DNA from: DATKJS01 sp964551995
GTDB lineage: Bacteria; Acidobacteriota; Aminicenantia; Aminicenantales; Saccharicenantaceae
DNA: 64,000 bases
Direction of reading: 5' to 3'
Assembly: GCA_964551995.1 (NCBI GenBank)
Contig: CAZKFD010000006.1
Span: 1 to 64,000 of the forward strand
Shown: positions 51,801 to 59,943 of the stretch, one piece after another
How positions within the stretch are numbered: position 1 is the first letter of the stretch
Layout: the number at the start of each line of letters is the position of its first letter
The notes under the pieces: model-generated
Told to the model about the DNA's origin: nothing
The model's input: the letters and a program-made list of their open reading frames with translations, nothing else
The model's database searches: none
Position numbers and translations under genes: made by a program

Positions 51801-53130
51801 GGGCGTGCCGGGCCTTTACAAGGACAAGATAGTCGCCCTTATCAAGGGCCTGCCCAAGCGCTACCGGAAACTCCTCGTGCCCGTGGCCGAGAAGGCCGAG
51901 ACGATCGCCGAGGAGATGCCGCGCGCGCCCGAGGAGGTGCCGCTTTCGAGGGCCGTGGCTGAGTTCGTGCGGCGGCGCTTCGGCGCCGACATCCCGCCCC
52001 GCGAATGGGCCCTCGCTGAAGTCCCGAAGTATCTGCGAATGCGCGTCGCCGTGACCGATCCAGTGACCGGCCGTGTTATCGAGACCGGGCGCGACGTCGA
52101 ACTCCTCCGCAAGGTCATCGGCGCGGCGGACACAGCGCTGTCGAAGGTCGAGTCGCCGGCCTGGCAAGAGGCGCAGCGGAAATGGGAGAAGACGGCGCTT
52201 GAGGCCTGGACGTTCGGCGACGTGCCTGAGAAGATTGCTGTCGGAACGTCGCTCACGGCTTATCCGGCGCTCGTCGTCGAAAGGGAGCCCGCGGGGGAAT
52301 CGCTTGCCGTCCGCCTCTTTCCGGCGCGTGCCGAGGCCGAGGCCGCCCACTGTCAGGGCGTGCGCTGGCTTCTCCTCCGGAAATTCGCCAAGGAGCTGGC
52401 CTTCGTCCGCCGCTATCACAAGATCCCAGCCGAGTTCGAACGGGCGGCGCAAGCCTTCGGCGGGCGGGAGGCCGTCGAGCGCGCTATTGAGGCAGCGCTG
52501 GCCCGCGAAGTATTCGAGCGGGCGCACATTCGCACAGAAGCTGACTACCGCGCCTATGAGGCGTCGGCCGGGCGAGCGCTCTTCGAGAAAGGCCACGCCC
52601 TCACCCAGGCGACGCTCCGGGTCCTCGAACTCATGCTGGCGGTCCGGATGGAGCTCGGCCGGGGAGGGCTCGCCGTTCAGCGCGCCGCCGCCGCAGCCAA
52701 GGCGCGACCGAGGGAGACGCTCAGCCTCTACGAGCTCAGCCGCCTCAAGGAGCCGGTCGTCCCGGCTTACTACGAGCAGATCACGCGGGACCTCGACGTG
52801 CTCGTCCCGCCCGACTTCCTCGAGGCGTACCCGGTCGAGCGCCTCATCCGGCTGCCGCGCTACATCGAAGCGTTGAAGCTCCGGCTGGAGCGCGCCCGGA
52901 TCGACCCGGAGAAGGACCGGGCGAAGTCCGCCCAAGTCGAGCCGTACGCTTCTGCGCTCGAACGCCTGCAGGGAAGTCCGGATCCGGAGAAGCGCCGGGC
53001 CGTCGAGGATCTGCGCTGGATGATCGAGGAGTTCAAGGTCTCGCTCTTCGCGCCCGAGATCAAGACGGCCTTCCCGATCTCGGCCGTCCGCTTGGCGCGG
53101 AAGATCAAGGAAATCGAAGCCATGGTCTAG
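48835..53130 (+). CDS. hrpA: HrpA-type DEAH-box ATP-dependent RNA helicase with in-frame palindromic insertion
   Basis: A 1431-residue helicase. After a helical N-terminus come the RecA-like domains with Walker A GETGCGKSTQIP (about 137-148), D234-EAH, SAT and the motif V/VI stretches (TNVAETSLTI, QRKGRCGR). These are followed by the winged-helix/ratchet domain, the OB-like domain and the long C-terminal DUF3418-like region found in bacterial HrpA. Residues about 516-566 (50382-50531) are encoded by palindromic element copy 3. They interrupt the link between YETLLELGAIR and ALTDKGRLMARMPLDPRISRML, which are adjacent in relatives. The 150-bp length keeps the frame. It starts 17 bases after the lyase stop. 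Confidence 0.93.
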   Translation: MALPPDASYSQPGASASAAAHLRRIRSLIPRAMLRDQEYARRVVASLESRYRARSEGARAGGAESHGSAGPGRVTPDLLDDLAALEARLEASAGRCRDRARLRPPVSYPHDLPITARAPAIIEAIRSPRHRVVIIAGETGCGKSTQIPKMCLEAGRGIAGLVGCTQPRRIAAITIAYRIAEEFGEELGRSVGYKIRFQDRTSASGYIKIMTDGILLAETQGDRLLNDYDTIIIDEAHERTLNIDFLLGILRRLLDARPDLKLIITSATLDTEKFSQAFRNAPVIEVSGRLYPVEVEYRPPEKDEAEDKDYVGQAVEAIADLRREKPPGDILVFMPTEQDILETCRLLEGRKLPNSTVLPLFSRLPAGRQRMVYTVTGPKIVVATNVAETSLTISGIRYVVDTGVARIAQYQPGTRIKSLPISPISRASADQRKGRCGRVREGLCVRLYSEAEYEARDRFTQPEILRSDLAEVILRMLDLRLGAPQDFPFIDRPAFKAVRDGYETLLELGAIRRINSGTQYSIPNSPRLRERGETAGDGIDSRERRGKAGDGRGRPFKKSETSIVSPIWALTDKGRLMARMPLDPRISRMLIEARRENCLSEVAVLAAALSIRDPRERPPDQAAQADAVHAAFRDPHSDFLVLLNIWNRYHGDFERLGSGTQRRKFCHDNFLSFPRMREWTYLHEEIGAVLAEQRLWSPKSPETGKSSLAPHADISPALYAGIHRAILAGFLSNIAAHKEKNLYSAAKNREVMLWPGSVLFNKAPGWVVATEMVRTSRLFGRQAARIDPAWLEELGGPLCKRSYSDAAWDRARGEVVAKERVALFGLEIVRDRRVSYGHINPSEAHEIFVMSGLVEGKIDEPPPFLAHNLALQRRVEAMEEKLRRRDIMVPEAAIAKLYSERLPLISDVRSLRKLIKDRGSDKFLRLTEDDLLSVRPDAAAVASFPDTVEVGGRPFAALYKFAPGEDDDGVTLTVPASLLSAIPPGRLEWGVPGLYKDKIVALIKGLPKRYRKLLVPVAEKAETIAEEMPRAPEEVPLSRAVAEFVRRRFGADIPPREWALAEVPKYLRMRVAVTDPVTGRVIETGRDVELLRKVIGAADTALSKVESPAWQEAQRKWEKTALEAWTFGDVPEKIAVGTSLTAYPALVVEREPAGESLAVRLFPARAEAEAAHCQGVRWLLLRKFAKELAFVRRYHKIPAEFERAAQAFGGREAVERAIEAALAREVFERAHIRTEADYRAYEASAGRALFEKGHALTQATLRVLELMLAVRMELGRGGLAVQRAAAAAKARPRETLSLYELSRLKEPVVPAYYEQITRDLDVLVPPDFLEAYPVERLIRLPRYIEALKLRLERARIDPEKDRAKSAQVEPYASALERLQGSPDPEKRRAVEDLRWMIEEFKVSLFAPEIKTAFPISAVRLARKIKEIEAMV
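50382..50531. repeat. Palindromic element, copy 3 (150 bp), in frame inside hrpA
   Basis: Left end GGGGACACAATACTCAATTC at 50382, right end ACGAGTATTGTGTCTCC at 50531; about 28-base inverted ends and a GC-rich core. It is read through without stop as GTQYSIPNS ... TSIVSPIW, the same frame in which copy 2 is read in the oxidoreductase. The length is an exact multiple of three. Confidence 0.9.
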
Positions 53131-53176
53131 CGCCCGGCGCATGGCCCGCTTCAATTCGCCGCAGGAAGGAGTCGCT

Positions 53177-54766
53177 ATGGCCGCCAACACGGAATCCATG
53201 GGCCCGAAATCGCAGGACGACTTCGCCCGCCTGGCGCTCGGCGCGCCGGCCTACGACCTCGTCGTCGTCGGCAGCGGCGCCGGTCTCTCGATCGTCGAGG
53301 ACGCCGTCGGCCGCGGGCTCAAGTGCGCCCTCGTCGAATCGGGGAAGATCGGCGGGACGTGCCTCACCCGGGGCTGCGTTCCCTCGAAGATCCTGACCGT
53401 TCCGGCCGACGCCGTCCGCGAGGCCGAGCACGCGCGCAAGATCGGCATCGACCTCCGCCTCGAGCGCGTGGACTGGGCGACTGTCGCCCGCCGCATGTGG
53501 GCCAAGATCGACGAAAGCCGCGAGATTGACCGGGTCCTGGCCGAGGCGCCCGGCCTCACCATCTACCGCGGCACCGGCGAGTTCACCGGCGACATGCGGA
53601 TGCGTGTCCGCCTCAACAACGGCTTGTACTCGGAGGAGTTCAGCGCCGCGCGCTTCGTGCTAGCCACGGGGGCGCGGTCGTTTATCCCGCCCGTCCGCGG
53701 CCTGGCCGAGGCCGGATACGTAACGAGCGAGTCGTTCTTCGGCGACAGGTTCCCGGCCGCCGCGCCCTGGAAAAGCCTCGTCATTATCGGCGGCGGAGTG
53801 ATCGCCGCGGAATTCGCACACATCTTCTCGGCCTTCGGGACGAAGGTCACGGTCATCGAAATGGAGCCCCGCCTCCTGCCCCTTGAAGAGCCCGAAGTGA
53901 GCGCGTTCGTCGCCCGCGAGTTCCGCAAGACGATGGACGTGCGGTTGGGCGCGCGGGCCGTCGCGGTCTCGACGCGGCCCGGGCCCGGGACGGGCGCGAA
54001 AGTCGTCACCTACGAGGACGCCGGGACCGGCGCCACGGCCGAGGTCGAGGGCGAAGAGGTGCTCGTCGCCGTCGGGCGCCGCACGAATTCCGACCTCCTC
54101 CACCTCGAGAAGACCGGCGTCAGGACGGACGGGCGCGGCTGGATCACGGTCAACGAGTATCTCGAGACATCGCGGCCCGGGATTTGGGCCATCGGCGACG
54201 CCACCGGCGGCTTTCAGTTCCGGCACCGGGCGAACTACGATTCGGACATCTGCGTCCAGAACATATACGCGGAGGGGGAGGTACAGCCAAAGATCCCCGT
54301 CGACTATTCGGTCGTCCCCTGGGCCGTCTACACGTACCCACAGGTCGGACACGTCGGGATGACCGAGCGGCAGGCGCTCGAGCGGGGCCACGAGATTTAC
54401 TCCGGCATCCACCGCTACTCCGAGGTCGCGCGGGGATATGCGCTCGGCTACGAACCCGGGGACGATGACGACGGTTTCGTTAAGCTCATCGTCGACAGGT
54501 CGTACCGAATCCTAGGCGCGCATGTCGTCGGACCGCACGCCTCGACGCTCGTCCAGCCGTTCGTGTATCTCATGAACGCGGGCTTCGAGTGTATCCCCGC
54601 GGAGAAGAGGGGAGAGCCCGTCATCCCAAAGGAGCTCAGGGTCTGCCCGGCGGCCGGCACTATCATGCCCATCTACCGGTCGATGGTCATCCACCCGTCG
54701 CTCAACGAAGTCACGGCCTGGGCCATCCGCGCCCTTTTGCCTGTCAACATCAAGCGCGCGAGCTGA
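53177..54766 (+). CDS. FAD/NAD disulfide oxidoreductase (dihydrolipoyl dehydrogenase/mycothione reductase-like)
   Basis: A 529-residue pyridine nucleotide-disulfide reductase. FAD motif VVGSGAGLSIVEDAVGRG at about 31-48; the redox pair is C62/C67 (GGTCLTRGCVPSK); the NAD domain carries IIGGGVIAAEFAHIF; AIGDATG closes the FAD site. The C-terminal dimer domain ends in HPSLNE in place of the HPTxSE of lipoamide dehydrogenases, closer to mycothione reductase-like members. No lipoyl-enzyme genes are adjacent, so the disulfide substrate is open. GAAGGAG precedes the ATG at 53177; a start at 53141 is less likely. Confidence 0.9.
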   Translation: MAANTESMGPKSQDDFARLALGAPAYDLVVVGSGAGLSIVEDAVGRGLKCALVESGKIGGTCLTRGCVPSKILTVPADAVREAEHARKIGIDLRLERVDWATVARRMWAKIDESREIDRVLAEAPGLTIYRGTGEFTGDMRMRVRLNNGLYSEEFSAARFVLATGARSFIPPVRGLAEAGYVTSESFFGDRFPAAAPWKSLVIIGGGVIAAEFAHIFSAFGTKVTVIEMEPRLLPLEEPEVSAFVAREFRKTMDVRLGARAVAVSTRPGPGTGAKVVTYEDAGTGATAEVEGEEVLVAVGRRTNSDLLHLEKTGVRTDGRGWITVNEYLETSRPGIWAIGDATGGFQFRHRANYDSDICVQNIYAEGEVQPKIPVDYSVVPWAVYTYPQVGHVGMTERQALERGHEIYSGIHRYSEVARGYALGYEPGDDDDGFVKLIVDRSYRILGAHVVGPHASTLVQPFVYLMNAGFECIPAEKRGEPVIPKELRVCPAAGTIMPIYRSMVIHPSLNEVTAWAIRALLPVNIKRAS

Positions 54767-54832
54767 GTTTTGTATAAGACGATTTAAGACGTGCCCGAAG
54801 GCCAGCGCAGCAGAATAGCGGTAAGGCTTGCC

Positions 54833-56383
54833 TCAAACGCGCTTTTGGCCACCAAAATATCGATCAGCGCGGGAAAACCAGCCCCGAGAATTGACGGACT
54901 TGTTTATTTTCAGTTGAGAGCCCACAGCCTCGATAGAGACCCCCTTCACCGGCGCGCTTCGCTCGACCCTGAGCCTGTAGAGAGCGCTTGCGTGCGGCGC
55001 CAGGGGAACGCGGATCGCGTTTTCGACCCGGCCCAGCGTTTTTCCCGTCCATAGGTCCTCGATCGTACAGGCGCGAAGGTTTGGGTTGAGACTAAGCTCG
55101 GCCAGGTTGAGCGATACCGTCGCCGGCGCGTCGGTCTTGTTGAAGAACGCCGCGTACACGTCTTCGCCCTCTTGCGCGTCCGCCGCATAGACCGTCAGGT
55201 CCCCCTCACGGACCAGGCGGCTGTTCCGGCTGTGCTGGTCGACCTCGATGACCGCCCGGTTCGTGAGCAGCGACGTCGTCCACTCGTCGTTGTCCGGCAG
55301 GTTCGCCCCGATCATGAGAGGCGACCGGCAGATGGCCCAGAGGTTCATCAGCGTCTGCCGCTCGTCTCGCGTCAGGCGGCAGTTACGGTCGAGAGTGCTG
55401 AATGTGTCGCTGTCCCTGTTGTAGCGCGCAGCGATCCTGCCGAGCGGCAGCATGTCGAGATCGGGCCACGCCTTCGCTCCGGAACGGCCCCGCCACTCCT
55501 CGGCGCTCCGGAACGCGTCCCGGAGCATTGCCCAGCTGTCCCACATGTCCGAGGTCACGCGCCACATGTTGGCGTTCGCCTCGAGGAAACCCGCCTTGCT
55601 CGCGTCCACCGGCCCGCACGAGAGGCTCAGCACCATGGGACGGCCGCTGTCGTCGATGGCCCGGCGATAGCCCTCGATCTCCTCCCTGTGGAAGGGCGAG
55701 AGGATGTCGTCCACCTTTACGAAGTCCACGCCCCACGACGCGTAGAGCTTGAAGACGGAATCCAGGTAGGCCTGCGCGCCCGGCTTCGCCATGTCGAGGC
55801 CATACATGTGGTCGTTCCACTCACAGATGCTCTTAACGTCCGCGACCTCGTCGGCGGTGAAAGGGGTTCCCGACACGGGCGTCTTTTCGAACACGGCCTG
55901 CCGCGGGATGCCGCGCATGACGTGGATGCCGAACTTGAGCCCGAGAGCGTGGATGCGACCGGCCAGAGCGCGGAAGCCGCCGCCCCCCGCCGATGAGGGA
56001 AAACGCCCGGGGTCGGGTAGCAGGCGCCCGTCGGCGTCCATAGCCAGCCGGAACCGCGGCCTTCCGTGCCGCCTCCATTGCCGGTGGCTGAATGTGTTCT
56101 TCCGAAGGGGCATGGACCACAGGAAATCCACGACGACGTATTGCCAGCCATAAGGCTTCAGGCGCTTTGCCATCCACTCGGCGTTCGCCATGGTTTCGGC
56201 CTCATCGACGGTCCAGTTGTAATAATCGTAGCTGTTCCAGCCCATGGGTGGCGTCTCTGCGACCTTATTTCGGAGCGACGTTCGTCCCGTTTGGGCGCAG
56301 AGAAGCGAGCCCGCCAGCGCGACAAACATAACGACGCGCGCTTTTGCAAAAACTGAAGCCGGGCGGCCGCGCATAATCATCAT
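54833..56383 (-). CDS. Secreted glycoside hydrolase family 27 alpha-galactosidase-like
   Basis: A 516-residue exported enzyme (signal peptide about 1-31, ending LLCAQ). The GH27 barrel starts with TPPMGWNSYDYYNWTVDE (about 44-60). The nucleophile is D225 (FVKVDDI) and the acid/base D279 (WRVTSDMW); the C-terminal beta-sandwich begins around 405. The family removes terminal alpha-galactose or alpha-N-acetylgalactosamine from oligo- and polysaccharides. AGGAGG is just upstream, and the ATG at 56380 or 56383 fits. It is divergent from the secreted M6 protease gene. All catalytic residues are present. Confidence 0.93.
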   Translation of the reverse strand: MMIMRGRPASVFAKARVVMFVALAGSLLCAQTGRTSLRNKVAETPPMGWNSYDYYNWTVDEAETMANAEWMAKRLKPYGWQYVVVDFLWSMPLRKNTFSHRQWRRHGRPRFRLAMDADGRLLPDPGRFPSSAGGGGFRALAGRIHALGLKFGIHVMRGIPRQAVFEKTPVSGTPFTADEVADVKSICEWNDHMYGLDMAKPGAQAYLDSVFKLYASWGVDFVKVDDILSPFHREEIEGYRRAIDDSGRPMVLSLSCGPVDASKAGFLEANANMWRVTSDMWDSWAMLRDAFRSAEEWRGRSGAKAWPDLDMLPLGRIAARYNRDSDTFSTLDRNCRLTRDERQTLMNLWAICRSPLMIGANLPDNDEWTTSLLTNRAVIEVDQHSRNSRLVREGDLTVYAADAQEGEDVYAAFFNKTDAPATVSLNLAELSLNPNLRACTIEDLWTGKTLGRVENAIRVPLAPHASALYRLRVERSAPVKGVSIEAVGSQLKINKSVNSRGWFSRADRYFGGQKRV

Positions 56384-56514
56384 GAGCCTCCTTCGACGGG
56401 CTGATGATATTTCCGGCGGCTCCCGATGTCAAACGCCCTCCCAATACCCCCGCCGCGGCGTCTGGACTCGCATCAGGATTTGTCATAAAATCCGCTTAAG
56501 AAGAGAGGTGCGCC

Positions 56515-58569
56515 ATGAGAAAGATGAAAAAATCGTTGTGGCCGATCCTCGTTTCGTTGGCCCTCTGCGTCCTCATCGCCTCGATCTCCGGCCGGGCGCC
56601 GGAACGACGTGTTTCTCCGGTCCCGCCCCTCGATCCGCAACAGGTCCAGGACCAGGACCTCATGACGTGGGCGGATTATCATCCGATCCCAGGCCACGAT
56701 TGGGTGGACCCGTCGCTCACTCCGAAGCGGGCCTTCCGCCTCGCCGTCGTGGCCATCGATTTCCCCGACCAGCCCTTCGTCATCACGCTGCCCAAGGGCT
56801 CGGATCCCTTCGGAAACCCCCAGATCGATCCCATCGCCCGCAAGGACGTGCCCCACTTCTACGCCGATTTCTTCATGAAACCTAGCGCGATCAATCACGG
56901 CCACACGATCAACGGCTACTGGATGGAACAGTCGCGGGGCGGGTTCGGCATAACGAAGGTCGACGCCTTCGGCCCGTACCGCATGCCGAAAGCCCACTGG
57001 GTCTACGGCCTCAACGAGTGGGGCCAGAACGCCTACACGCCCGACGGCAGCCGTGCCAACGGGCATATGGAAACCGACTGTGACGCCCTGTGGCGCGCGG
57101 CCGCCGGGAAGGACATCGAGAAGAACTACGACGTCGTTCTGCGCATTTACGCGGGCTACGACGAAACCGGCGTCTGGCAGGAATTCGGGGAGATGAAGTT
57201 CAACACGCGGGACGATATCACGCCCGAATGGGGCAATCCCAACCCCGCCAAGCCCCGCTGGGTGCCGACGCGCTATGTGGCTTGGACGAGCTGGCTGGCC
57301 GGCTCGCAGCAGTGGGGCCTGTCCTCCATAAGGCAGGGCGAGAACTCCGGCACGATCACCCACGAGCTTGGCCATTACGCCTTCGACCTGCCTGACCTCA
57401 ACAACAACCCCTACGTCAAGCCCTACCGGCGCGCCGCCGTCGGGCCATGGGACATGATGGACCGGGGGAGCTTCAACGGACCGGGCGGCCCCCACAGACG
57501 TTGGGTCGTGCCGCCGACCCAGGGCGCCGCTATGCCCGCCGGCCTGATGGTCCGAAACCGCCTGGAAAACAAGTTCATTACCGACTCCCAGCTCGTACGG
57601 CTGACCAGGAGCGGGCTCACGGAAACCGGCCTGGCCGTGTCCGACGTCACGGCGCGCGCGGTCGATCCTCTCCCCGGCACCGCGGCCGGGATCTTCGTCC
57701 GGCTCGACGGCCCGCCGCCCGTCGACAAGACCCCGCCCGACGACCCGTCCGTCGATCCGCTCTCTCCGGGAACTCCGAACTACAGTTTCTATTCGCTCGA
57801 GGTCGTCCAGCGGATCGGCTACGATTCGTTCACTCCCGACAACGGGGTTCTCATCGCCAAGAGCAAGGACGGCCTGCGCGGCTGGAACGGCGGCCCCAAC
57901 GCCTTCAACAGCTACATTTGGATCATCGACGCCCATCCCGAAGATATCAACCGCGTGGACTACGTCAAGCCCAACGGCGAAAAGGTCATGCGGACGATCG
58001 CCGACTACCGGCAGCTTAACGACGCCCTCTTCCACGCCGGGCTCGATTCCGGGAGCCTCTGCGAGTGGCAGGACACGCCGAACCGCCTACATTTCTATGT
58101 CGTCGACGTGCACCACAACAAGGATGGCATCCTTTATTACACGCTGGCCATTCGCTCGCTCGACGGTTCGGGGCCGCAGCAGAGGGGCGTGTCGCTCAGG
58201 GCGGTAGGCCGCAAGACCGTTGGCAGGCCCCATGCCGGAGTAGTATTCACGCTGACCAATACCGGTGCGGCCGCGGCCGCCCCCGCAACGACGGGAGCGC
58301 CGACGGGCCCTTCGGCGGCCCCTCAGGGAGCCGTCGCGCGCTTCGATTGCGATGTCTATAGGCTGTCGGTGTCCGTCGCGGCCAAAGGATGGACGGCCCA
58401 GCTGCTCAACGGGCTGGCCGCAGTCGAGGCCGGCGGGTCCCGGACGGTTCCGGTCTATGTCTCTAGGGAGAGTGGGGCCTCACCGACCGCCGAAGTGACG
58501 CTACGCGCGGTTTCTGAAAGCGATCCTTCCAAGGTCGCGGAGGCCACCGTCAAGCTGACGAGCCGCTGA
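56515..58569 (+). CDS. Secreted M6-type (immune inhibitor A-like) metalloprotease
   Basis: A 684-residue exported protease. Signal peptide at about 1-27. The zinc site HELGH is at 283-287 (SGTITHELGHYAFDLPDL), followed by a Met-turn-like GPWDMMDRG. The upstream AVVAIDFPDQPF and GYWMEQSRGGFGI segments are typical of M6 peptidases. The C-terminal third is beta-rich and ends in an Ig-like or NEW-A-type domain (about 590-684). It probably digests extracellular protein. AGAGGTG lies before the ATG, and the divergent neighbour is a secreted GH27 enzyme. Confidence 0.88.
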   Translation: MRKMKKSLWPILVSLALCVLIASISGRAPERRVSPVPPLDPQQVQDQDLMTWADYHPIPGHDWVDPSLTPKRAFRLAVVAIDFPDQPFVITLPKGSDPFGNPQIDPIARKDVPHFYADFFMKPSAINHGHTINGYWMEQSRGGFGITKVDAFGPYRMPKAHWVYGLNEWGQNAYTPDGSRANGHMETDCDALWRAAAGKDIEKNYDVVLRIYAGYDETGVWQEFGEMKFNTRDDITPEWGNPNPAKPRWVPTRYVAWTSWLAGSQQWGLSSIRQGENSGTITHELGHYAFDLPDLNNNPYVKPYRRAAVGPWDMMDRGSFNGPGGPHRRWVVPPTQGAAMPAGLMVRNRLENKFITDSQLVRLTRSGLTETGLAVSDVTARAVDPLPGTAAGIFVRLDGPPPVDKTPPDDPSVDPLSPGTPNYSFYSLEVVQRIGYDSFTPDNGVLIAKSKDGLRGWNGGPNAFNSYIWIIDAHPEDINRVDYVKPNGEKVMRTIADYRQLNDALFHAGLDSGSLCEWQDTPNRLHFYVVDVHHNKDGILYYTLAIRSLDGSGPQQRGVSLRAVGRKTVGRPHAGVVFTLTNTGAAAAAPATTGAPTGPSAAPQGAVARFDCDVYRLSVSVAAKGWTAQLLNGLAAVEAGGSRTVPVYVSRESGASPTAEVTLRAVSESDPSKVAEATVKLTSR

Positions 58570-58594
58570 GAATCGTGCGCAGTCCGGATGGCTT

Positions 58595-59935
58595 TCAAGA
58601 GGGCGCCGGGCTTTGCTCTTTGAGATCATCAAGAACGTCCCGGCTCGCTCTCAGAAGGATGTCTTCGATGTCGGGCGTGAACGGGAACACCGTATAGAAC
58701 ATCGGCGCGCAGTAACAAGCGTAGTCGCCCGGGTCCTCAAACGCCCCGCGCGTCGGGAAATAACCGATGTCCCCGTTGGCGTAGCCGACGGGGACGAGCG
58801 TGGGGTAGGACTCCTTGAGGCTCGAGCCGAACAGGGAGAAAGCCTCCCCGGGCAGGCCGATGATTTCGAGGCCACCGATGCCGACAGCCTGGATGGGCAC
58901 CCCCTCGACATAGGGCCTTGCGGCGAGCGCCTCGTGGGATTCTAGGGCCGTCTTTTTCCATTCCTCGGCGAACCTCTCGGCCATGGGGAAGCCGCTGTTT
59001 TTTTCGAGGAAAAGCGCGGCCATGCGGCCGATCTTTTTTTTGGGCGGCACAGAGAGCGGAATCCGGACCCTGCGCTCCGTGATCCTGAGGAGCGCGCCGC
59101 CGCCAGCTCCGCCGCCGGCGCCGGCCTCCGCGCCGCTGTGGCCGCTAGCTACGGGCTCCGCCGCATAGCGCCGGCTCTTGGCTGCCCGGTCCGAGACGAT
59201 CCGGCCGTATAGGGCCAGGTCGTCCGCCGTCCCTTCGCCCCAGCGGTTGAGCTGGGTCACCGGGTCGATGTCGCCGCAGAATCCCTGAAAAAAGATCGCC
59301 CGCCGCCCTGTCGCCTCGACGGCGCGGACTGCGGCCCCGGGCCAGTCGGCCGAAACCCGTGTCGCCCGACCCAGGATGACCGCGTGGCAGGCGTAGGAGA
59401 GCAAGAGGATGTCTCCGCCTGCGCTTCCGTGCTCGAAATATGCGATCTTGAGGTAGGGATCTATCCCCTCGAACGACCCATCCCTGCGGTTGTACCCCAG
59501 CGGCTCGAGGGCTTCGAAGGAGTATGAGAACTCGGCCGGGGCGGCGTCGGCGACGGCGCTTGAGGCCGCCGCGACGATCGCGTCCGGAAGACTCTTCACA
59601 TAGCCGGTATCCATCTCTCCGATGCCGGGGAGTGGCATCGTGGCTGGCCCAGTGTGGGTATGCGTGCAGGCGAGCATGATGTTTGCGGTCGGGATTCCGG
59701 CGGCCTTCGATACAGCGCCCCGGATCCCGTCCGAGACGCTTACGGTCAAGCCCACAAGGTCGCATGAGATGAGCATTATCCTCCGTCCGCCGTCGTCGAG
59801 GTAGAGGGCCCGTGCCTTGAGGTCGTCGAGAACGGATTCCGCCTTCCTTTTGAGATAGAATCCGTAGCCCGAAAGCTCGACCCCCATGGGCGGAGTGATG
59901 ACTTTTTCGCCGTATCCGGCCTGAAGTTTCGCCAT
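58595..59935 (-). CDS. Neutral/alkaline ceramidase N-terminal domain protein
   Basis: A 446-residue protein of the neutral ceramidase-like superfamily. I chose the ATG at 59935 with AGGAG upstream. The opening AGYGEKVITPPMGVELSGYG and the metal motif CTHTHTGP (H92, H94) are characteristic, as are FFQGFCGDIDP and the late GLPGEAFSLFG. It lacks a signal peptide and the C-terminal Ig-like domain of true secreted ceramidases, so it may hydrolyse other amides or esters in the cytoplasm. A glycine/alanine-rich loop lies at about 265-285. It follows the symporter gene by 8 bases on the same strand, which suggests that the transporter brings in its substrate or product. Confidence 0.85.
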   Translation of the reverse strand: MAKLQAGYGEKVITPPMGVELSGYGFYLKRKAESVLDDLKARALYLDDGGRRIMLISCDLVGLTVSVSDGIRGAVSKAAGIPTANIMLACTHTHTGPATMPLPGIGEMDTGYVKSLPDAIVAAASSAVADAAPAEFSYSFEALEPLGYNRRDGSFEGIDPYLKIAYFEHGSAGGDILLLSYACHAVILGRATRVSADWPGAAVRAVEATGRRAIFFQGFCGDIDPVTQLNRWGEGTADDLALYGRIVSDRAAKSRRYAAEPVASGHSGAEAGAGGGAGGGALLRITERRVRIPLSVPPKKKIGRMAALFLEKNSGFPMAERFAEEWKKTALESHEALAARPYVEGVPIQAVGIGGLEIIGLPGEAFSLFGSSLKESYPTLVPVGYANGDIGYFPTRGAFEDPGDYACYCAPMFYTVFPFTPDIEDILLRASRDVLDDLKEQSPAPS

Positions 59936-59943
59936 GGCTTCTC

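Noticed and set aside
50395..53199. Long antisense open frame (over 900 codons) opposite hrpA
   Set aside because: Shadow of the helicase gene; no domain, ribosome site or natural composition.
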